A DNA stretch of 64,000 nucleotides, from positions 913,925 through 977,924 of the forward strand of contig JABMCL010003092.1 of assembly GCA_018857735.1 (NCBI GenBank). The letters run 5' to 3'. Numbering within the stretch: position 1 is the stretch's first letter; every line of letters starts with the position of its first letter. The notes beneath the pieces were generated by a model. That model searched no databases. It was not told the DNA's origin and was given only the letters and a program-made list of their open reading frames with translations. Shown here piece by piece: positions 25,401-40,400 of the stretch. Source of the DNA: Alviniconcha marisindica. Taxonomy: Eukaryota; Mollusca; Gastropoda; Provannidae. A program made the translations under genes and the position numbers.

Positions 25401-28400
25401 GGTTTCTTTTGACATTTTCATTGGAACAGTTAAGCAAATAATGAAATTCATCTCCTACCTCACCACTGTCACAAATAGTACACATTCTTTCATCCCTTGG
25501 AATACCTAATGGTTGTCTGTGCTGGATTGGTAGTCTGTGGTTACTAAGTCTAAATTTCAATACTCTTTACTTTAGGGTAGATGGGAGATAGGTTAAATAC
25601 TCCTCAAGCAAAATTTCTTTTTAAATAAACAATAATCACACTATGCACTATTTTTTGCTACTCTACTTTGCCATTCTTGTATAAACTGATCCCTTAATCT
25701 TTGCCTCACATTACCCTTAAAACTTTTGATGGAATGAACTTGGTTAGACCAAATATAAGATAATCCTAAACTATCCAGTAATTAATGCACTTCTGTAAGC
25801 CACAGGAGTTTATACTTGCATGCATAATATAACTTTGAGCATAGCTGAAACAGTAGGTTAGAAATCTTAGGTGATTCAGAGTTAGAGGTATTGCACAAAC
25901 CATACTAAAATCCAAACGCCCTGCATTTTGCTTCAGTTTCTATCATATCTTCCCACTTCACCAAGCACCATATATGTTGGGGTTGTAACTTTTACACCTA
26001 AGATCAGTTTCAACAATCAAAGCTGTAGTTTTGAGATTACATCCATCTTCTTGCATGCCCATATTTCACACCCATATTTCACAACCATACAAAAGGATTG
26101 GGTGAACACATTTTTCAAAACGTTCTAATTGAATATCTAGTGGCAAATTAAGCTGCTGGCATTTTTCTAACAATGAAAACATAGCCCTCTTTGCAAGTGA
26201 AAACTGTAGTTGTTGTGCCTTTTAAAATATGTTATTATAGTTAAATTTTACTCTCAAATATTTATAATCCCAAGCAATGTCAACAGTTTCCTCATTAAAA
26301 TAGAATTTGGGCATTTTTTTTTAATCTTCCCACTTGAAAATATTGTAACTTTGGTTTTCCTAATGTTAATATCAAGACCCCAGACTTCACAATACATTTT
26401 GAGTATATCTAATGCTCGCTGCAAATCTTCAGGACATTCAGCTAGTACAACTATGTCATCTATGTGTGTTGTATGCACAACAATAAAAACAAATACAAAT
26501 AATTTTCAATATCTTGAAGACACATATCCTGGGCCAATACAAATGGTAGTTTTAGGCCCTGAACATTGTTATTCATAAGAAAACCTTTCAAGTCATTCAG
26601 AAACAGCAAAAACAAAACTGGCAACAAATTCTCCCCCTGACACAGACCAACATTTGAGACAAAAATCTGTGATTGACCATGCCTAGTTTTCACACATGAT
26701 TTTGCTTTAGCATACATATCTTGTATCATACGTAGAACCTTCCCATTCACACCAGAATTTAAAAGTTTTCCCACAACAATCTGCACTGCACACTGTCAAA
26801 GGCCTTTTTATAATCAATAAACACACAACCTTTTTTCCACTGCAAATATACATTAATGAGACAATGTAAAGCAAAAACAGGATCCATCATGAAGTGCCCT
26901 TTCCTGAAACCTGTCTGCTCAGTACCAAAAATGTTATTGGTGTCTAAAAAAGAATTAATTTGATTGTTTATCACACTAATAAAGAGTTTTCCGAAACAAC
27001 TCGGCATAGTATAACCCTTATAGTCTGGATCATTCACTTGACCTTTCCTTTGTAAATAGGACTAATATAGCCCATGGACCAAGTGTGTGGAATTTTACCT
27101 GTCTGCATTACAATGTTAAATAGCATAGTAACTGAGATTAGCAGTTTAGAAGAAGAAGACTTTAGGAATTCATTAAGTATACCGTCATGCCCAGAGGATT
27201 TATTATTTTTAAGCTTCTTGATACAGTTCAAAAACTTAGTCCACTGAAATATCATTTTCTAAATCATCATGTACAACTATATCAGTTTCATTATCAAACG
27301 TGTGAAGAAGTTCTTCCTCAGGGATGTTACCCAGCTTCTGAAAATGCTCAACAAAATGATTATGGCTAATGGCATCTACTACATGCTTCTTTTGATGGTT
27401 ATCACTATTCAGGATTTTCCAGTATGCATGTGGATCTGAAAAACACAATGATCTTATCCTGTTGTGGAACACTTTCATGTGCATTCAGCTTTTTTTGTTT
27501 AAAACTTTTGTTGGATACTCTTTATATGCACGTGCTCTCTCTCTTTTAGTATAATAATTAGCGTGTCTTTTGTGCATACCTTTAGCTTTTTGATATTTGG
27601 CCCTTTTCTTTGTGCATTCCACATCAAACCAAGGGTATTTATTCTTTTTTTAGCTCCTGTCTTCGTGGCTTATTTTGATTTTTTTTCACTTTTATCCTCC
27701 TTCATACATGCTTGGCTCTTGTGCATATCCAGTTTAAGAGCTGCATTTGTCATTAAACTACATATACCATCCGTTATATCATCAATATCAGATTGGTTAA
27801 TACTGTCAGTGTTTTCTAGCAAATTTAGTTGACTAATACAAAAATCAATGAGTGCATGGCCAAAGTTTAAATAAAACCTGAAGTGGTTACCGTAACAGGC
27901 TCAGACTGTGCATTAATTCATGAGTATATTGTTGTTTGTCGATCGTATTGTTATGGTATATAATTTGTTAACCTGTTAATGTTATTGTGAATGTGTGTAT
28001 GATTACAAATGCTCTCAGCACCATGCCTCATTCCATGTGCATGTATATTTTACTTGGCACATGGCAATATAGTGCCAAACCCGACACATTTCCATGAAAA
28101 TGGACAAGATTCAGTGCTGTGCTGTCATTCAATACTTGAACAAAAAAGACTTAAGTCCAAAAGCCATTCATGAGGACATGGTTAAGAATTATGGGGAGGA
28201 TGCTCCATCTTACTCTGGTGTCAAAAGGTAGTCAGTAGAATTTAGAAGAGGAAGAAGTGTAATTCAGGATGACCCCCTTCCCACAATACCTGCAACTGTC
28301 AGAAATGACTGCCAGAGTCCATGACAACAGCTGACCAACAGCTGACCAACATTTACTGGCATAATAATATCTGCTGACATTGTTTAAGCAAGGTCTTTAT

Positions 28401-31400
28401 ACTGGCATGATAATAACTTCTGCTGGCATTGTTTAAGCAAGGCTTTTATACTTGCATAATAATAACTTCTGCTGTTATAGTAAGTAAACATGGTGCTTTC
28501 ATTCACAGAAACCACAAAGCTTACTGGGGAAGGGGGGGAAAGAGGTATGGAGGTGGGGGAAGAGGGAGATTATATACCTGTCACTACATTTTCACCACCA
28601 GAATGACACCTGCATTAAGATGGGCAGTGTCAAGAGCCATTTTAATGTTTCTTTAATTGTGAGGGACAGAGTCACAAGACAGTATCCACAAACCACAACT
28701 TTTTTTGAAGAAAAAGGTCTGAAGCGGTATTGAACAGAGGTCTTTCTTACCAGCCTAATGGCTTACTGCTAGGCCACACACTTTCACTCTGCCGAAATTG
28801 TTTAAGCAAGGTCTTTACACTGGCATAATAATAACTTTTGCTGACATTGTTTAAGCAAGGTCTGTATACTGACATAATAATAACTTCTGCTGACTTTGTT
28901 TAAGTAAGGTCTGTATACAGGCATAATAATAACTTCTGCTGACACTGTTGAAGCAAGGTCTGTATACTGGCATAATAATGATGTGTCCTAGCCAGCAAAG
29001 GCAATGTTGTCATGGTAGAGTGATGATGCTGGATGTGGCAACACATTTGAAGACCTCATTGTCAGTTACGTGGTTCGACCATTTGATCTCCAGAATCCGT
29101 CTCAGGTTGCACCATGTGAAAGGTGTTGAGCCTCTGTGCCTGCCTTGAGTACAGAGTCCATAACTCACTGCCATATAAGAGGGCACTGAGGACACAGCCC
29201 TGTAGACAATCATCTTAGTGTTCAGGGTCAGTTTGTTGTTGTCCCACACCCGCTTGGAGAGGCTGTCGGTCGCTGTTGAACCAAGATATGTGAACTCTTT
29301 GTCCACATCCAGCTGATAGTTATTTTTGGTATGGTATATTGGTAGGCTTTTAGTATCAGGGCGCATGATATTTGTCTTTTGTAGGCCTGTTGTTGGTCTT
29401 TAGTTGTCCGTCTGAAGTCTTTGCAGGCTTGGGAGAAACAGTCCATAAGATTTTGAAGATGTTCCTCATTGTGAGCTGTCAATGCAGCAGCATCTGCGAA
29501 CAGCGTGTCTCTGATGAGAACCTCACAGATCTTGGTCTTTGCCTTCAGTTACAAGCTGTAAAGTTTACCATCTGACCTGGTATGGAGGTACTTTCTGTCA
29601 GTTGATGTTCTGAAGGCATGCTTTACCATTACTGTGAAGTAGATGCCAAAGAGGGTGGGGGAAAGCACACACCTCTGCTTGACTCCACTCTTCACATTGA
29701 ATGGAGTTGATGATGACCCATCAAACTGGATGACTCCCTTCATACCTGTGTGGAATGACTAGATCATGCACAGAAGCTTTTGTGGACATCCAATCCTTGC
29801 AAGGTCTTTGAAGAGGCTGTTGCTGCTCACTAGGTCAAAGGCCTTTGTCAGGTCTGTGAATGCTATGTAGAGTGACTGCTTCTGATCTCTGCATTTCTCC
29901 TGGAGCTGTCATAGGGAAAACCTCATGTCAATCATGGAGCATTCCAACCTGAAGCCACATTGTGACTCTGGATATATACATCAGCCAGCTTCTTAAGTCT
30001 GTTCAGGACTATGCAGGTGAATACTTTCCTGATGGTGCTCAGCAAGGAGATTCCCCTGTAGTTATTACAGTCACAGCAATCTCCTTTGTTCTGTCACAGG
30101 CTGATGATGTTACAGTCTCGCATGTCCTGGGGAACTTCCCCCTCCTCCCAGCACTGACAGAGCAGTGCGTGGAGGTGTTCAAGGAGTGATTCCTTTGCAC
30201 TCTTGATGACTTCTGCTGGGATTCCATCCAGCCCTGGTGCTTTGCCTGTGGATATAGGCTGTCTGTGGCTTGGCTGCATGAGCGCCTCCTGGATTAGTGT
30301 TTGGTCTAGCTCCTTGATGACAGACAAAGCACTCCACAGCTTCCATGGTGGCATCTGAGATGGTGTTTTCCCTGCCATAAAAGTCCAAGAAATGCTCCAC
30401 CCACCTCTCCATTTGCTTGCTCTTGCCTGTGATGGCTTCACCAGTAGTTGATTTAAGTGGACCAGTCTTGCTGTGTGTTGGTCTGATGGCCTTCTTGATA
30501 CCATCATAGACACCCCAGATGTTTCCTGTGTCATCTGCCAACTGAATACTTTCACAGAGTTGTATCCAATAGTCACTGGCACATCTTCTGGATGTGCACT
30601 GCACTTTACTCCTAGCTGCTCTAAGAGCTTGCAGTGTTGACTGTGTTGGCTGTTGCTTGTGTTTCAGCAGTACGGTATGCTTTTCCTCAGTCACAGTGTT
30701 GAGTTTGGTGGCATTCGCCTCTCAAACCAGCCATGAGCCTTTCCCTGCTTCCTGCTGAAGACAGAGAATTAATGCTGTGCCATGGATCATGTCCCTGAGA
30801 TGATCTCATCTCTGCTTTACGTCTCCTTCTGGGGGTTTCGCTTGCAACTGATCTTCCAGGCTCTTAGCAAGCATCTCCACCTTCTGTGGGTCCTTTGCCT
30901 TGCTAGTGTCGATGCATGGTTTCCCTGACAGTTTAGTGTGATGGAACTTCTTGGGCTGACTCCTGATCTTGCAGCAGACCAGCTAGTGATCTGTGTTGCT
31001 ATCAATGCTGTGGTAGGAACGTGTGGTGAGAATGCTTCTCAGTTGATAACGTCGCATGAGAATCAGGTCCAGCTCATGCCATCATTTGTGCTGCAATTTC
31101 CTCTGAAAGAAGATGTTCGTAATGCACAGCTCATAGAGTGTGCATAGCTCAAGTAGTCATTGTCCATTCTCGTTCATGCTGCCAATTTCAAATTGTCCCA
31201 GGCAACATGGCCACTGGCTCATGTGTTGAAGTCACTGAGTAGAAGCAGGCTTTTGGCAGGTGGGATTTTATGGATGGCTGACTGTAGTTGATCGTAGAAC
31301 TCATCTTTTGCTTCCTGAGTAGAGTGGAGGGTGGGGGCATAGACACTGATGAGGCTGACAGGCCCATCTGTTGTGTAAAGATATAGGGTGAGGATCCCCT

Positions 31401-34400
31401 CTGTTCTTTCCCCATCAGGCTCTGTCATTTTCAGCAGCAAGTTCTTCACAGCAAATCCAGTGCCATACTCTCTGGTCTTGTCTGCAGCTTTTCCATGCCA
31501 GAAGAAGGTGAAATCCTTTTCTCAAAGAGAGCCAGTTTCAGCAAGGCAGGTCTCTTGTAGTGCTGCAATATCCACTTGCAGTCTCCATGCATTGTTCATG
31601 TCCAGCAGGTCCGTTGATAGACCGGTGGTCTGGTGCTTGGGATTTACAGTCCATTTGTCAGGCTTTTCTGTCACTTCTCATGTTGTTGCTTTGCACCAGC
31701 GCTGGAGGGAGCCTCTCCAGGGTGCAGGCCTGGGCAAGGGTGATATGAAAGACAAACTGTTGCCCATGCAGCAGCATTTTTCACCATTTTGACCACTAAA
31801 CTTTAAAAGCTTATAATTCTTACAATGATATACTCTTATTTTTTGTCTTTAAATACAAAGAGGAAGGACATAGCTGTCAATTAATATACTAGTTAGTTTC
31901 TAATTCTGTGATTAAAGTTTTTTGTACTAATTTTTTTTTTTTAAAGTGTAATCAACATACATTCATGCAGGCATGTCACACAGCACACATGTAAGGAAAC
32001 CAGAACACAAAATGAAGATAGAAATTGTAATGAAAAAGGTCCATCACTTTAGAAGCAATTTAATCCATAGAAATTAGAATCACAATTTTTGCACAACGGT
32101 TGAGTTCATGACAGTCATGACAAAACATCATTTGTTGACACGTCCTTCCTTGTTCTACTTTTGTTGGCCATGTTGGCAGACTGACAGTTTGACTTGCCTC
32201 AAACAAAAACTATGAAAACTGGGCTGAAATCGCTCAAACAAAGGCTGAAATCAGTGCCAAAACATAGAGTGGATGTTGCTTGTCATGTGGTGGAAAAACT
32301 ACCTTTTGTGTTTCAAGTACAGAAGAGTTTGTGAGCAGTTGTTCCCTTCCCTTTACTGCTCATTGACAAAGGTCAACATTGGGGCTGAGCTAGGCTGTGT
32401 TTGTGACAGTAGAAAAGAAGAAGAACCATTTATTCCAGTAACAACTGATCAACAGTCTGTGGAAGGAATGTCTAGTTTGAAGTACCTGGGTACAGTTGTA
32501 GACTCAAACTCACTTTCAGTAGTAACATAGTCTTAATGTACAAGAAAGCACAGCAGTGCTTGTACATGTTGAGGGAGTGCTGTAGTTTCAGAGATGGCAG
32601 CCATGTCCTTGCGACTATATATCGCTGTTTTGTTGATAGCATTTTGTCTTTCAGCTTAGTAACCTTGTATGGAAATCTGTCAGTTAAAAACAGAGCTCAG
32701 ATGGCACAAGTCCTCAGCACAGCTAGCAAGATTATAGGAGTTGAACAAAAGCATCTGTGTGACCTGTTCCATCCCTCTCTCTGCAGAAAATCACGCTCTA
32801 TCTTTAATTAGTGCCACTGGCAAAAAGAATATTTGCAATAGCGGGGACAGCTCAGTGATAAGAGTTGTGATTGAAAGATCACAGGTTCAGATCCCAGCAG
32901 GAGTGGCAGGAGAATGTTCTTCTCCAGGGTCAACTTTGTGTGCTTACTCTTACTTCGGTATCGTTACACCCCTGTGCTGTGTTACCGCAATAGCACGTAA
33001 AAGATCCCGGTCATTCTGCCAAAAGTGCAGGTGGCAGGTTACAGCTAAACATGCACATACCTTATGTATTTGGCTTTGCATGCAGTGACATAGTGCATGG
33101 TTGTATGGTGTACACAGAACACACCAAGACAACAACAGTTTCATGGGGCACCAGGCATACCAGCACCTCAAAAACTGCGCTATAAAAAAAGAAGCTATTC
33201 ACTCATGTAGAATCACATGCGAATGCAGTGAGTCTGCTTGAGAGTGGAGAATAGTGCTATATAAAAGTGATCAGCAGCAGCAACAATAAATCTTTTATCC
33301 CTGCTGCTGTTTTAAATGCAGGATTTTAATATGAGTAATGAAGCATGTGGAAGGAGGTATGTGTGTGTGGGGGGGGGGGGGGGGGGGGGATAAGAGAGTA
33401 AGACAGAGGTAAAGATGAAGATAATTTTATGTATTTATTTTAAATGTAGCTTCTTCTTGAACTGATGCCTCAAAGAAATGTTTTCATTTTTATGCATTGT
33501 ATAATTATGAGCAATAAAGATTTATTTGGGTGATTGAACTTCAGCATTTATTTTAGAGAGATAATTGACACATTTCCTGATGATGCAATAACAATACTGT
33601 CAGTTTTTTTCTAAGGTATTCTTGAAGCTTTATGTTTGAAATTCTGCATGACAATAATGTATATCTAATCCCAGTAAACATGCCCATACTGGGCCTGGTC
33701 AGAGCATGTTTACTGGGATGTTACCTGTTCATACCATTTTGTATGACCTCAGCCCATTTTCAAGGTCACATTTCAATTTGCAAAAATGTTTTTAATAGTT
33801 ATCGAGTTGGAATTTAGAGTTGGAATGTAAGTCATTTGAACATTGCTGTTCTTGTTGAATGTACAATTGAGGAGAGGGGAAAAAATGCAGTGAACTTAAG
33901 TTTTTGTTTGTTTTATATTTGTTTTGGTTTATTCAATTCAGTTGCCCAGTTTCTGCATTACATATATCTTGTAATTATTGATTTGTTTCTTATTTTCTTT
34001 TCAGAAAACAGTGGCAGTGAAGATGATGATGATCAGTTGAATATCAAACTGAATGGTTAGTCATAATACATTTTATGAAGACATTCACAGTTGCACATCT
34101 CATACTTTGTATAGAGTAGACCACTGACTCAAAATTCTGTGAAACCACGCAGATTAGATGGTTCAGTTTACTCCACACAGTTATCCTTTCTTTGCCTGCG
34201 TTAAGTAATCAAACAGATTGGTTTTGTACAGCATGTCAGCACATTTTTGCCAAAGTAATGTTCAGAATGGACCCATTGGTTTGGTAGTGAGGGTTGCCTT
34301 TTTGTGATAGCATGGTAGACAGGTCGTCAGCAGACCTAAATGGGTCCCACATGAGTCTACATGTGGGCCCTTGTGGATTCTCCTACCTTTGCCCCATATA

Positions 34401-37400
34401 GGTATTGCAAATGTATGGGCATCACATAGGTCCCATATGGGGAACAAGTGGAAAATGTGGGTGCCCATATATTGCCCACATTCATCCCACATGGTGCCCA
34501 GATTTATCCCACCAGGTACCCAGATTTAGCCCACATATTACCCGGATTTAGTGTACGCATCACCCAGATTCCATAAGTACAGTGAGTGAAGTGTCAGCTG
34601 GTTGGCTTCAGTTTTTTTGCCATAAAAGAGAAGAAGTTTATGCATGTTTGTGTACAAAAAAGGAAAAAAGGTGTTTTATTTAATACACAAACCCCAAACA
34701 AACAAACAAAAAAGTGTGTGTTTTATTTAATACACAAACCCCAAACAAACAATTAATTTAAAAAAAATTTAAAAACTAATAGTAGTTGTGGTAAATCCTG
34801 CTGAAGCCTGGCTGGCGCTGATACTCTCGGTTTTACTAGAGCTTAAGATTATGCTTACTTGAGTTGTAAAACACAATTCTTGAATAATCAAGGTTAGTAA
34901 TACAATGCAGGTCATGGGTTTAGATAATTTGATCCATGCTAGTAGTATGTTACTCGGAATGTAATTGATCAGGGATAGAAAATGAATATAAAAAGAATTT
35001 GTGCATGGATTTGCTAATTTCAGTGACAGTTGTACAAATAGCCATTTCATGAGGGGAGGAGCTCACCAGTCAGAATTTCCAAGACACCCCTAGTAGGACC
35101 TACTTTGAGTGCATTTGCACGGCTTTGCTGCTGATACTTTGTTTTCTCTCAAAATTTTCTTCATGAAGTTAAGTGGGGTGTGGGGGTGGGGTATATTAAC
35201 TAGAGTCACTATGTTCGTGTCCACATGTCTGTTTTTTTATTATTTTTATTTTTATGCAGGTGCTATCTTCTGAACTGCAGAACCTTTTGTAACCAAACAT
35301 GGTTTGGTGGTGCATCATATTGAGCCAGAATGTCATGCGAAAAGAATGTTTTGCTAGTTCAGAGACCCAAGCACCCTTCCAACAGAGAGAAAATTGTGAA
35401 AGCCAGTGTGGAAGCATAACATGGCCCCAATATCTCCCTTGGCCTTGGCCTATATTTCCTAAGTGTCTCAGCAGTAGGCCTTTAGATCAGTGTGGTCATT
35501 ACATTTATGAAGACGATATTTTCTGAATCGCTCAGCCATTTGTAACCGAACTTGGTATGGTCCTACATCACCAGGAGCCAGAGTTTGTTTTTGAACAAGT
35601 TGGTTTGTTCACGGTCAAGGTCACAGTGATGATTGACAGTTTAAGAGAGTGCAACAACATACAGGCAAGATTAATACCAGAAGCTGAGAAGAACAAATTA
35701 TTAAAAAAGAAAAAGAAAAAAAGAATTGCATGACTTCTTGTAGTGTGGCTGAAAAACTGCTGGCCTTTGGTTATTTTAAATCAATACATCTGATTGTCTC
35801 AGTAATATGGGGTCTACCATGTATACAGAAACTCGTAATTCATCTCGTGACAATATTGCTTGATAGTTTTGAACTGTCCAAACACAGATTCATCAGAGTA
35901 ATGCCTTCAAATGCAGGACTCTGTTTCTTCCAATCCTGTATAGTAGATATGGTAGACTGCTGTCTTGCAGCTGTTCTGGAAGGTGAAACTAGTCATTTAT
36001 TTGTTCAGCTGTTAAAAGGTCACAACTTCAACATGTTTATGATACTGAGATGTGTGGATGTTCTTTCTGTCTTTTATTTAAAGCAAAGTGTTTGTGTATT
36101 TAACAGTTACTGGATGGCCAGTATTGACACTTGATTGATGTGTCAGTTTTCTCACTTCTAAAATATTAAACCCATCTATAAACTGTTCAAGGTAAAACTC
36201 TAGGCTGTCTTTTGAGATCATTTCTGAGTTTGAACCTGGTGAAAATGTGGAAAGAAACATGTTCTTAATTTTTATAAACACACCTCATCAGTACATTGTG
36301 TAATAAATGACATCATAACTCTCAACTGGTATTTTATATGCATGGTAAGAAAGCAAAAGATTGGTCTTGTCTTGTGACTGTGATGTATTTTGAAAACATT
36401 TGAACAGTTTTAAACTAATTACCTTTAGAAATGGTGTATCAGGTGTCCTAATTGTTCATTTGCCCACAGATTTGGCAAACATCAAATGACTGGTACAATC
36501 TTGTGGTATCATGACAGTCATATTATGCTGGTATATGACAGGATTTTTATTGACAGAGACTACATATTTATAAAAGCTTTTTTCTCTCTATTGTTTCATT
36601 GATCAAACAGTGTCCATTGCTTCACCAACACAAGTGGCAGTGTCTTTATTACACCAATAAGCAAAGTTCATAATTATCAGACTGACACATAGAAGGCAAA
36701 TATTTTTAATGTTAAAAAGTGACCAGACACAAAGCTGTTTCAAAGGATATTTCAAAATTACAGTCACAGCAAAACAGATCTATGCGCAAAAGTGTCTGAT
36801 GGGAAAATGTAGTATTTATGCAACATTTTGAAGTAACTGCTATGCTTACAGATGTGTATTATGGAAATCTTTATTTTGGAATGATTTTTTTCCCTTGCAA
36901 GTGCAGATGTGAAGTTTGAGGAGGATGTGATGGCAAGATCGTCAGGAACAGAGGACATGGAGTCATGGAGAGATGACTTGCAGTGGCGCCTTAAGCAGGA
37001 GTCTGACTTCTTGGCCCAGCTACGTGCACGACGACAACGCAGTGGCAACTCTAGTCAGACAACCAGTGACACTGAACAAGATGGGTGGGTGTGGGTACTC
37101 TAGTCAGATCACCTGTGACACTGAGCAAGATGGGTGGGTGTGGGTACTCTAGTCAGATCACCTGTGACACTGAGCAAGATGGGTGGGTGTGGGTACTCTA
37201 GTCAGATCACCTGTGACACTGAGCAAGATGGGTGGGTGTGGGTACTCTAGTCAGATCACCTGTGACACTGAGCAAGATGGGTGGGTGTGGGTACTCTAGT
37301 CAGATCACCAGTGACACTGAGCAAGATGGGTGGGTGTGGGTACTCTAGTCAGATCACCTGTGACACTGAGCAAGATGGGTGGGTGTGGGTACTCTAGTCA

Positions 37401-40400
37401 GATCACCTGTGACACTGAGCAAGATGGGTGGGTGTGGGTACTCTAGTCAGATCACCTGTGACACTGAGCAAGATGGGTGGGTGTGGGTACTCTAGTCAGA
37501 TCACCTGTGACACTGAGCAAGATGGGTGGGTGTGGGTACTCTAGTCAGACCACCAGTGACACTGAGCAAGATGGGTGGGTGTGGGTACTCTAGTCAGATC
37601 ACCTGTGACACTGAGCAAGATGGGTGGGTGTGGGTACTCTAGTCAGACCACCAGCAGTACTGGGCAAGATGGGTGCATGGGTGTGGGTACTCTAGTCAGA
37701 TCACCAGTGACACTGAGCAAGATGGGTGGGTGTGGGTACTCTAGTCAGACCACCAGCAGCACTGAGCAAGATGGGTTGGTATGGGTAGAGTACTTCATTG
37801 TTCCTTGGCTTGTTGATCTGATGTAGTCATTCATATATTTTAATGGAGTAAGTGGAAAAAAATTCTGATAGAAAGATATGTTAATAAGATCACTTCTGAA
37901 GCTTTTAGCAAAGACCCAAGAAATTACTATCTATTGAATATGATTTCAGATGCACAGCAATGGATGATGCAGAGTCCTATGTGCGTACAGATGATGAAAG
38001 TGTCTTAGCGACAGATGATGCTGAGTCATATGTTCGGACAGACGAAGAGCAAAGCCTCAGTTTCAGGACAGATGAGGAAGCTGAACTGTATGATGGAAAC
38101 CCCAAGGTCAGTTCTTTAAAAAAAAAAAAAATCACTGCCAAGTGAACTAGACCCATTGCACCTAACCAAACAAATAATGACACGTCCTCTGATATTTACT
38201 CGCATGGCAGGTGAGAGTTACCATAGGTGACTCAGGTCTTTGTTGCTGTGTTTGTGTGACATCTTTTGAGTGCTAATCAACTCCCTTTCCATTGCCTGTC
38301 GATAGTGACACTTGTATTTTTCAGATATGAATAAAACATAGCAGTATTTATTCATGATTTCCTGTAAAATCATCAAGTATTTTTTTGGTACCAACACCCC
38401 ATTCACCAGATGGGAAACAACACATGTAGTACTACACCCCATCTACCAGATGGGAGATGCACACCAACACCTTTTCCACAAGATGGGAAACAACATACTT
38501 GGTACTACACCCCACCCACAAGATGGCAAATACACACTTAGCACTAACACCCCATCCACAAGATGGGAAATAAACACTTAGTACCAACACCCCATCCACA
38601 AGATGGGAAATACACACTTAGCACCAACACCCCATCCACAAGATGGCAAATAAACACTTAGTACCAACACCCCATCCACAAGATGGGAAATAAACACTTA
38701 GTACCAACACCCCATCCACAAGATGGGAAATAAACACTTAGTACCAACACCACATCCACAAGATGGCAAATACACACTTAGCACCAACACCCCATCCACA
38801 AGATGGGAAATAAACACTTAGTACCAACACCCCATCACAAGATGGGAAATAAACACTTAGTACCAACACCCCATCCACAAGATGGGAAATAAACACTTAG
38901 TACCAACACCATACTTGGTACTACACCCCACCCACAAGATGGCAAATACACACTTAGCACCAACACCCCATCACAAGATGGGAAATAAACACTTAGTACC
39001 AACACCCCATCACAAGATGGGAAATAAACACTTAGTACCAACACCCCATCCACAAGATGGGAAACAACACACTTGGTACTACACCCCATCCACCAGATGG
39101 TAAACACACACTTTGTACCAACACCCCATCCACAAGATGCCTGATGGGGATACAACACACTTGGTGCTATACCCCATCCACAAGATGGGAAAGACATAAT
39201 TAGTACCAACACCCCATCCACAAGATGGGAAAGACATAATTAGTACCAACACCCCATCCAACAGATAAGAAACACACACTTGGTACCAACACCCCATCCA
39301 CAAGATGGGAAAGACATAATTAGTACCAACACCCCATCCACAAGATGGGAAAGACATAATTAGTACCAACACCCCATCCAACAGATGAGAAACACACACT
39401 TGGTACCAACACCCCATCCACAAGATGGGAAAGACATAATTAGTACCAACACCCCATCCACAAGATGGGAAAGACATAATTAGTACCAACACCCCATCCA
39501 ACAGATGAGAAACACACACTTGGTACCAACACCCCATCCACAAGATGGGAAAGACATAATTAGTACCAACACCCCATCCACAAGATGGGAAAGACATAAT
39601 TAGTACCAACACCCCATCCAACAGATGAGAAACACACACTTGGTACCAACACCCCATCCACAAGATGGAAAAGACATAATTAGTACCAACACCCCATCCA
39701 CAAGATGGGAAAGACATAATTAGTACCAACGCCCCATTCAATAGATGAGAAACACACACTTGGTACCAACACCCCATCCACAAGATGGAAAACAACATAC
39801 TTGGTACTACACCCTACCCACAAGATGGCAAATAAACACTTAGCACCAACACCCCATCCACAAGATGGGAAACAACACACTTAGCACTACACCCCATCCA
39901 CAAGATGGGAAATAAACACTTAGTACCAACACCACATCCACCAGATGGGAAACAACACACTTAGCACTACACCCCATCCACCAGATGGGAAACACACACT
40001 TAGTACCAACACCCCATCCACAAGATGGGAAACAACACACTTGGTACTACAACTCATTCACAAGATGGGAAATACGCACTTAGTACCAACACCCCATCCA
40101 CCAGATGGGAAGCACACACTTGGTACCAACACCCCATCCACAAGATGGGAAACAACACACTTGGTACTACAACCCATTCACAAGATGGGAAATATGCACT
40201 TAGTACCAACACCCCATCCACCAGATGGGAAACAACACATGTAGTACTACACCCCATCCACAAGATTGGAGATGCACACCGACACCCCATCCACAAGATG
40301 GGAAACTACACATGTAGTACTGCACCCCATTCACATGATGGGAAACAACATACTTGGTACCACACCCCATCCACAAGATGGGAAATACACACTTAGTACC

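Noticed and set aside
38835..39798. Minus-strand open frames of 128 and 239 codons with Gly-Trp-Gly-Val repeats
   Set aside because: They are translations of the 40-bp minisatellite; no start context, splice site or independent conservation.
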